A stretch of 64,000 nt of DNA, taken from assembly GCA_032252755.1 (NCBI GenBank), contig JAVUPY010000024.1, forward strand, positions 62,001 through 126,000, given 5' to 3'. Both the position numbers and the translations under genes were made by a program. This document shows, in pieces, positions 59,967 through 64,000 of this stretch (positions are counted from its first letter, which is position 1; every line of letters starts with the position of its first letter). Under the pieces are notes generated by a model. That model did not search any database and was not told the DNA's origin. It saw only the letters and a list, made by a program, of their open reading frames with translations. This stretch comes from Terriglobia bacterium. GTDB lineage: Bacteria; Acidobacteriota; Terriglobia; Terriglobales; Acidobacteriaceae.

Positions 59967-60842
59967 CTATTTCAACTTCAGCAGCGTGGCCACTGCGGGA
60001 ATCTTCGGTTTCCGCTCGGTGGTAATGGCGTAGACCTTCTGCTTCACATCGGCGCGGCCCAGGGCTACCGTCCCGTAACGCCTGTTGAGTTCGTCAGCGA
60101 GCGGTGTCGGCGCTGCGAAGGCTGCGTCGATTCCCGCTGCCAGAGCGGCCATGAGGCTTGCGTCATCACATTCGGTGGTTCGCTGCGGACGCGCGTTCTT
60201 GTCGTCGAGCCATGCTTCGAGGTCGCGGCGCATTGCGGCATTGGCTGCGGGAAGAAACAGGTGAGATTTCGAAAGGGACTTTGGGAAGCCCTGTTTCAAG
60301 GTTCGGGCCGCTTTCGCTGTCGTAAACATCGTGGTGCCGCTCTCAAACAGGAGATGCGACCAAAGATTGAGCTTGGGGTTAGCCGCGGGAGCGTCGGTGA
60401 GAACGACGTCCAGAGAACGAACCGCGAGTTGGCCGAGCAACTCGGCAAGCGTCGCCGTGTGGACGACGATCTTCAGTTGCTGGGGAATCGAGGTAATGGG
60501 GTGCAGAATTCGCTCAGCGACGAGATCTGCGACAGGGGGCGCGATGCCGACGTGCAGGCGGCGCGCGATCACCTGCTGGCGCCCTTTCACTTCGGCCTGC
60601 AAGGCTTCGCCGAGCGTGAAAATCTCTTCGGCATAGCGATAGACGAGTTTGCCGGCATCGGTCATCACCAGGCTTCGGCCGGCGCGCTTGAACAATTTCT
60701 GGCCGAGGGACTCTTCGAGCAGATTGATCTGGCCGCTGACTGTTGGCGCCGAGAGCTGCAGTATCTCCGCGGCTGCTGTCACGGAACCCTCACGAGCCGC
60801 AAGCCAGAAATAGAGCAGGTGGTGGTAGTTCATCCATTCCAT
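59967..60842 (-). CDS. LysR-family transcriptional regulator, NhaR-like
   Basis: 291 residues. Helix-turn-helix residues 1-65: MNYHHLLYFWLAAREGSVTAAAEILQLSAPTVSGQINLLEESLGQKLFKRAG, which follows NhaR closely (start MNYHHL.YFW). The substrate-binding part follows to residue 290. NhaR controls Na+/H+ antiporter and biofilm genes in enterics; the gene target here is unknown, and the antiporter of this window is 31 kb away. Confidence 0.87.
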   Translation of the reverse strand: MEWMNYHHLLYFWLAAREGSVTAAAEILQLSAPTVSGQINLLEESLGQKLFKRAGRSLVMTDAGKLVYRYAEEIFTLGEALQAEVKGRQQVIARRLHVGIAPPVADLVAERILHPITSIPQQLKIVVHTATLAELLGQLAVRSLDVVLTDAPAANPKLNLWSHLLFESGTTMFTTAKAARTLKQGFPKSLSKSHLFLPAANAAMRRDLEAWLDDKNARPQRTTECDDASLMAALAAGIDAAFAAPTPLADELNRRYGTVALGRADVKQKVYAITTERKPKIPAVATLLKLK

Positions 60843-61078
60843 GGCGGACCCTCACGTTGGAATTTCCGAAATGTACGGCGGCTAAGTATCTATTTTGCGC
60901 GAACCCAAGTCCAGAGAAGTTTGAGGCATAAGCAGGCAATTCTGATTCAGGAGCTCTGCATTTAGATCACGCCCCGGTTCTCACCTGTTTGCCCCATGCA
61001 CAAATTACGATTTCCCTCCTGGCACCGTTGTGCTCCTTCTTCGCATCTTCTTCATAGTCACTGTTTTCCGGTCCTGCG

Positions 61079-62359
61079 ATGGAGCATCACACCCTTTTTG
61101 TCGTCCTCGCGAGTATCGCGATTTGTAGCGAAGGCTTTCTCCTCTTTCTTGCGCTGTTCGCTCCGGGTTTGCGCTACAAAATCTCGTCTCCCGGAACACA
61201 ATCGCTGGACTCGGACAACTTCTGCCGTGCCCTCGAAGCAAGCACAGACGCGAAAATGCGGCCCCAGACGCAGTTCGAGGTGCTCACAAATGGCGAGAAT
61301 TTTTACGAAGCCATGCTGCTTGGTATTCGCCAGGCGCAGCGCAGCGTGAACCTGGAGTGCTACATATTTCAACGGGGCAAAATAGCACAGCGCTTCATCG
61401 AAGCACTGGCCGAACGTGCGAGAGCAGGGGTCAAGGTTAACCTCCTTCTTGATGGGCTCGGAAGCCTTGGCACAACAGATTCGTACCTCAGACCGGTTAC
61501 CGACGCGGGCGGCAAAGTCGCCTGGTATCACCCGCTACGCTGGAACACCTGGCCGGGCTACAACAACCGGACCCATCGCGAGTTGCTGGTGGTCGACGGC
61601 AAGCAAGGGTTCATCGGAGGCGCCGGCATTGCCGACCACTGGTACACAGGCAACGAGAGGCATCCACGCTGGCGCGATACCGTCCTGCGCCTCGAAGGCG
61701 AATGCGTACTCGGGTTACAAGGAACCTTTGCGGAGAACTGGCTCGAATCCCGCGGCGAGATTTTGATGGGCGAAGACTATTTCCCCGATCACCGAGTGCC
61801 CGGGAATGAGCCGGCGCTGGTGATCAACAGCGCGCCGTCACCCGGCGGATCCAGCCGCGCACGCGTGCTGTTCCAGACGCTGGTTGCTTCAGCACAGAAA
61901 AGCATTCACATCACCACACCCTACTTCCTTCCCGACGAAAGCCTCAGCCGTGAATTGGTGCGAGCCGTGCAACGGGGGGCTGAGGTCATCATTCTCACCC
62001 CGGGGCGCAAGAGCGATCACGCTCTGACGAGGAATTCCAGCCGCAGATTGTATGGGGAACTTCTGCGGGCGGGCGCTCGCGTGTTCGAGTACCAGCCGGC
62101 GATGATTCACGCGAAGGTGCTCATCCTCGATTCGATGTGGATCGTGGCGGGTTCCACGAATTGCGACAACCGCTCATTCGGCATCAACGACGAAGTAAAC
62201 CTTGCCGTCGCGTCGCGCGACCTCGCTCTGCGGCTGGAAGAAGACTTCCGGACCGACCTTTCCAACAGTCGCGAAATTTCGTTACATCAATGGTCGCATC
62301 GTCCCGTGTACGAGCGCGTTGGCGAAACTCTCGGCTGGATTTTCCAGCGTCAGCAATGA
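61079..62359 (+). CDS. phospholipase D family, cardiolipin-synthase-like
   Basis: 426 residues. One N-terminal membrane helix (TLFVVLASIAICSEGFLLFLALFAPG), then two PLD repeats. The second HKD motif is intact (IHAKVLILDSMWIVAGSTNCDNRSF). The first reads THRELLVVDGKQGFIGGAG, with Glu where the catalytic Lys of HxKxxxxD is expected. Substrate handling in Cls-type enzymes (transferring phosphatidyl groups between phosphatidylglycerols) needs both motifs, so activity is uncertain. It overlaps the next gene as ATGA. Confidence 0.85.
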   Translation: MEHHTLFVVLASIAICSEGFLLFLALFAPGLRYKISSPGTQSLDSDNFCRALEASTDAKMRPQTQFEVLTNGENFYEAMLLGIRQAQRSVNLECYIFQRGKIAQRFIEALAERARAGVKVNLLLDGLGSLGTTDSYLRPVTDAGGKVAWYHPLRWNTWPGYNNRTHRELLVVDGKQGFIGGAGIADHWYTGNERHPRWRDTVLRLEGECVLGLQGTFAENWLESRGEILMGEDYFPDHRVPGNEPALVINSAPSPGGSSRARVLFQTLVASAQKSIHITTPYFLPDESLSRELVRAVQRGAEVIILTPGRKSDHALTRNSSRRLYGELLRAGARVFEYQPAMIHAKVLILDSMWIVAGSTNCDNRSFGINDEVNLAVASRDLALRLEEDFRTDLSNSREISLHQWSHRPVYERVGETLGWIFQRQQ

Positions 62360-63093
62360 CTGCGCTCCGAATCGCGACCTACAACATTCATAAGTGCCGG
62401 GGAATGGATCGTAGAGTTCTGCCCGAACGCATCGCCGGCGTAATCCGCGAATTGAAGGTGGACGTGGTTGCACTGCAGGAGGTTCTGCGCGAAGAAGGGC
62501 GCGACCAGTTCAGAATTCTTGCCGAATCAACCGGCTTCAAGTTCGCCTGCTTCGGAGAGAACCGAAAGCATCGCGGCGCAGCGTATGGTAATGCGCTGCT
62601 CAGTCGATTTCCGATAGAGCATTGGAAGAACTACGACATCACTGCGGGCCACCGGGAGCCTCGCGGACTGCTACGCGCCGACCTTCACCTGCCGGGGAGA
62701 ATGCGCTTGCATGTGCTGAATATCCACATGGGAACCGGGCTGCTGGAAAGGTGCCGCCAGGCGCGCCGACTACTGAACCAAGAAGTGCTGCTTTCGACCG
62801 ACTTCTCTGCCCCGCGAATTCTCCTCGGCGACTTCAACGAGTGGACTCGCGGACTGCCAACCCGAATGCTGAGCGAACACTTTCGCAGTGCCGAATGGAC
62901 GGAGAAGCCATCCAGGCGTGGCGCCCGAAGGCGAACCTATCCCGGCGTGCTGCCCCTGCTGCACCTTGACCATATCTATTACGACGATGCGCTGAAGCTG
63001 AAGACCTTCCGCCTGCACCGAACGCGAACCACACTGGTCGCGTCGGATCATCTGCCCTTGGTTGCGTGTTTCGAAGTTAATTCCAGTGAGTGA
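62356..63093 (+). CDS. endonuclease/exonuclease/phosphatase family protein
   Basis: 245 residues of the EEP fold. Active-site motifs are TYNIHKCRG, DVVALQEVL with the catalytic Glu, GNALLSRFPIEHW, LNIHMG, LGDFNEW with the Asp-Asn pair, and LDHIYY...VASDHLPLVA with the final Asp-His. It is most like the metal-dependent hydrolases paired with cardiolipin-synthase-like genes, probably a phosphodiesterase. ATG 62356 overlaps the PLD stop; the longer frame to 62137 lies inside that gene and was rejected. Confidence 0.9.
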   Translation: MTALRIATYNIHKCRGMDRRVLPERIAGVIRELKVDVVALQEVLREEGRDQFRILAESTGFKFACFGENRKHRGAAYGNALLSRFPIEHWKNYDITAGHREPRGLLRADLHLPGRMRLHVLNIHMGTGLLERCRQARRLLNQEVLLSTDFSAPRILLGDFNEWTRGLPTRMLSEHFRSAEWTEKPSRRGARRRTYPGVLPLLHLDHIYYDDALKLKTFRLHRTRTTLVASDHLPLVACFEVNSSE

Positions 63094-63096
63094 ATC

Positions 63097-63128
63097 CGCG
63101 TCTGCTAACTGTGGCAGACGTGGGGCAC
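63097..63128. repeat. dispersed palindromic repeat, family A copy 5 (inverted)
   Basis: On the minus strand it reads GTGCCCCACGTCTGCC, then ACAGTTAGCAGACGCGG, close to copy 1. It starts 4 bases after the EEP stop codon and runs into the butyrate kinase coding region, supplying that gene's last codons and stop. Confidence 0.75.
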
Positions 63129-64000
63129 GGAGGTATCACCGAACTCGTGCGCGGCTTCCTCGCCGCGCAGCACTCGCAATGCGCCTTCGGCAAGTGCCTG
63201 CAATTCGTCTTCTCCGGGATAGACGTGTAGCGGAGCAATCCAGTAGATATGCGATCGCAGGTTCGCGACAAGTTTCTTCGAATGAGCCATGCCGCCGGTG
63301 AGCAGAATGGCATCGACTCGGCCGCGAAGGGCCGCTGCCATTGCGCCGACTTCTTTCGCGATCTGATAGATCATCGCGTCGTACACCAGCGCCGCGTGCT
63401 TGTCGCCGCCAGCAATCCGCGACTCGATCTCTTCCAAATCCTTGGTGCCGAGATAAGAGAAGAGTCCACCCTCGCGGAACAGCAGGGCCTCGACCTGCTG
63501 CCGTGTGTACTTTCCGCTGAAGCAGAGGTCCACGAGTTTCATACACGGCACGGTTCCGGCGCGCTCAGTGGAAAAGGCGCCTTCTTCGCGCGAGTTGGTG
63601 ACGTCGATCATGCGTCCGCGCTCGTGGGCCGAAACCGAGATGCCGCTGCCGACGTGCGCGACGATGAGGTGCAGGTGATCGTACGGACGCCCGTTCTCGC
63701 GTGCGAATCGTTTGGCGACGGCCTTGGAGTTCAGCGCGTGCGACAGACATGAACGATCCAGCAACGCGCTGCCCGAGAGACGCGCCTTCTCCGGCCACTC
63801 GTCGACGCTGACCGGATCGACGATGAACGCTGGAACGCCAGCCTCATCGGCGATCGCCTTCGCCAGGAAAGCCCCGAGATTCGAAGCATGCTCACCGCGT
63901 TCAGCGCGGCGCAACTCATCGAGCATTTCATCGTTCACGCGATAGGTACCGCTCGCGACGGGACGCAGCAGCCCGCCGCGTCCGACGACAGCGCTCAATT
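63105..64000 (-). CDS. buk: butyrate kinase, 3' part
   Basis: About 298 residues of an acetokinase-family protein; the N-terminus lies beyond the window. Family sequence: AVVGRGGLLRPVASGTYRVND, then HALNSKAVAKRFAR, LIVAHVGSGISVSAHERGRMIDVTN, and LLTGGMAHSKKLVANL near the C-terminus. The order and motifs fit butyrate kinase, which makes ATP from butyryl phosphate, rather than acetate kinase. The last residues (VPHVCHS and stop) come from a palindromic repeat. Phosphate butyryltransferase would be expected next to it, outside the window. Confidence 0.9.
   Translation of the reverse strand, partial: LSAVVGRGGLLRPVASGTYRVNDEMLDELRRAERGEHASNLGAFLAKAIADEAGVPAFIVDPVSVDEWPEKARLSGSALLDRSCLSHALNSKAVAKRFARENGRPYDHLHLIVAHVGSGISVSAHERGRMIDVTNSREEGAFSTERAGTVPCMKLVDLCFSGKYTRQQVEALLFREGGLFSYLGTKDLEEIESRIAGGDKHAALVYDAMIYQIAKEVGAMAAALRGRVDAILLTGGMAHSKKLVANLRSHIYWIAPLHVYPGEDELQALAEGALRVLRGEEAAHEFGDTSVPHVCHS

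Noticed and set aside
1-64000. CRISPR array, rRNA genes or insertion sequences
   Set aside because: No regularly spaced identical repeats, no rRNA-like sequence and no transposase frame were found anywhere in the window.

Overview
The window looks like a chromosome segment of an acidobacterium, probably of the Koribacter/Terriglobia type. The reasons are a moderately GC-rich base composition, a large Oar-like TonB receptor with an N-terminal carboxypeptidase-regulatory domain, many small secreted proteins of unknown function, paired M16 peptidases, NHL and Sel1 repeat proteins, and dispersed palindromic repeats between genes. The taxonomic call is inference from gene content; there is no rRNA in the window.

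1-9 kb: a translation and RNA-processing block on the minus strand, in transcription order ffh, three or four small secreted-protein genes, rpsP, khpA, rimM, trmD, rplS, rnhB. A PIG-L deacetylase and a secreted protein gene flank its end. 9-13 kb: a metallo-beta-lactamase-fold hydrolase, an HDAC-superfamily deacetylase, a membrane-anchored unknown, an orphan gene, an XRE-like regulator and tRNA-Val(GAC). 13-24 kb: a DoxX-like membrane protein, a MocR-type regulator, a Ser/Thr kinase homologue whose catalytic Asp is replaced by Asn, rpsA, a secreted amidohydrolase, a lipoprotein, the sua5-dcd pair and an HU gene. 24-30 kb: a site-2 protease homologue, then two Sel1-repeat paralogues flanking a K+/H+-type antiporter that is preceded by a 43-residue membrane peptide gene.

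30.3-42.6 kb is the most interesting region: nine minus-strand genes that read as one extracellular electron transfer locus. In transcription order they are NHL propeller, TPR protein, 16-heme cytochrome, NHL propeller, tetraheme cytochrome, SurA/PrsA-like prolyl isomerase, 614-residue outer-membrane beta-barrel, NHL propeller, and a cytochrome with 11 CXXCH motifs. The tetraheme protein carries the sequence signature of the OmcE-type cytochromes that polymerise into conductive filaments. The neighbours supply a fitting set: a folding factor, an outer-membrane channel, heme-rich electron carriers and propeller scaffolds. A strong terminator-like hairpin follows the tetraheme gene, and a structured 300-base gap precedes the 16-heme gene.

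43-64 kb: rsgA; a lower-GC three-gene block (a six-TIG-domain surface protein and two small secreted paralogues); a repeat-rich intergenic region; a DUF2513-like gene; a membrane-bound RsbU-type phosphatase; an M16 pair with one active and one inactive subunit; a small zinc-ribbon gene; the Oar-like TonB receptor; a secreted two-domain protein; a NhaR-like LysR regulator; a cardiolipin-synthase-like phospholipase D overlapping an endonuclease/exonuclease/phosphatase gene; and the 3' part of a butyrate kinase gene running off the window end.

At least five copies of one palindromic repeat (arms close to CCCCACATCTGC / GCAGATGTGGGG) lie between genes, and one forms the last codons of the butyrate kinase gene.
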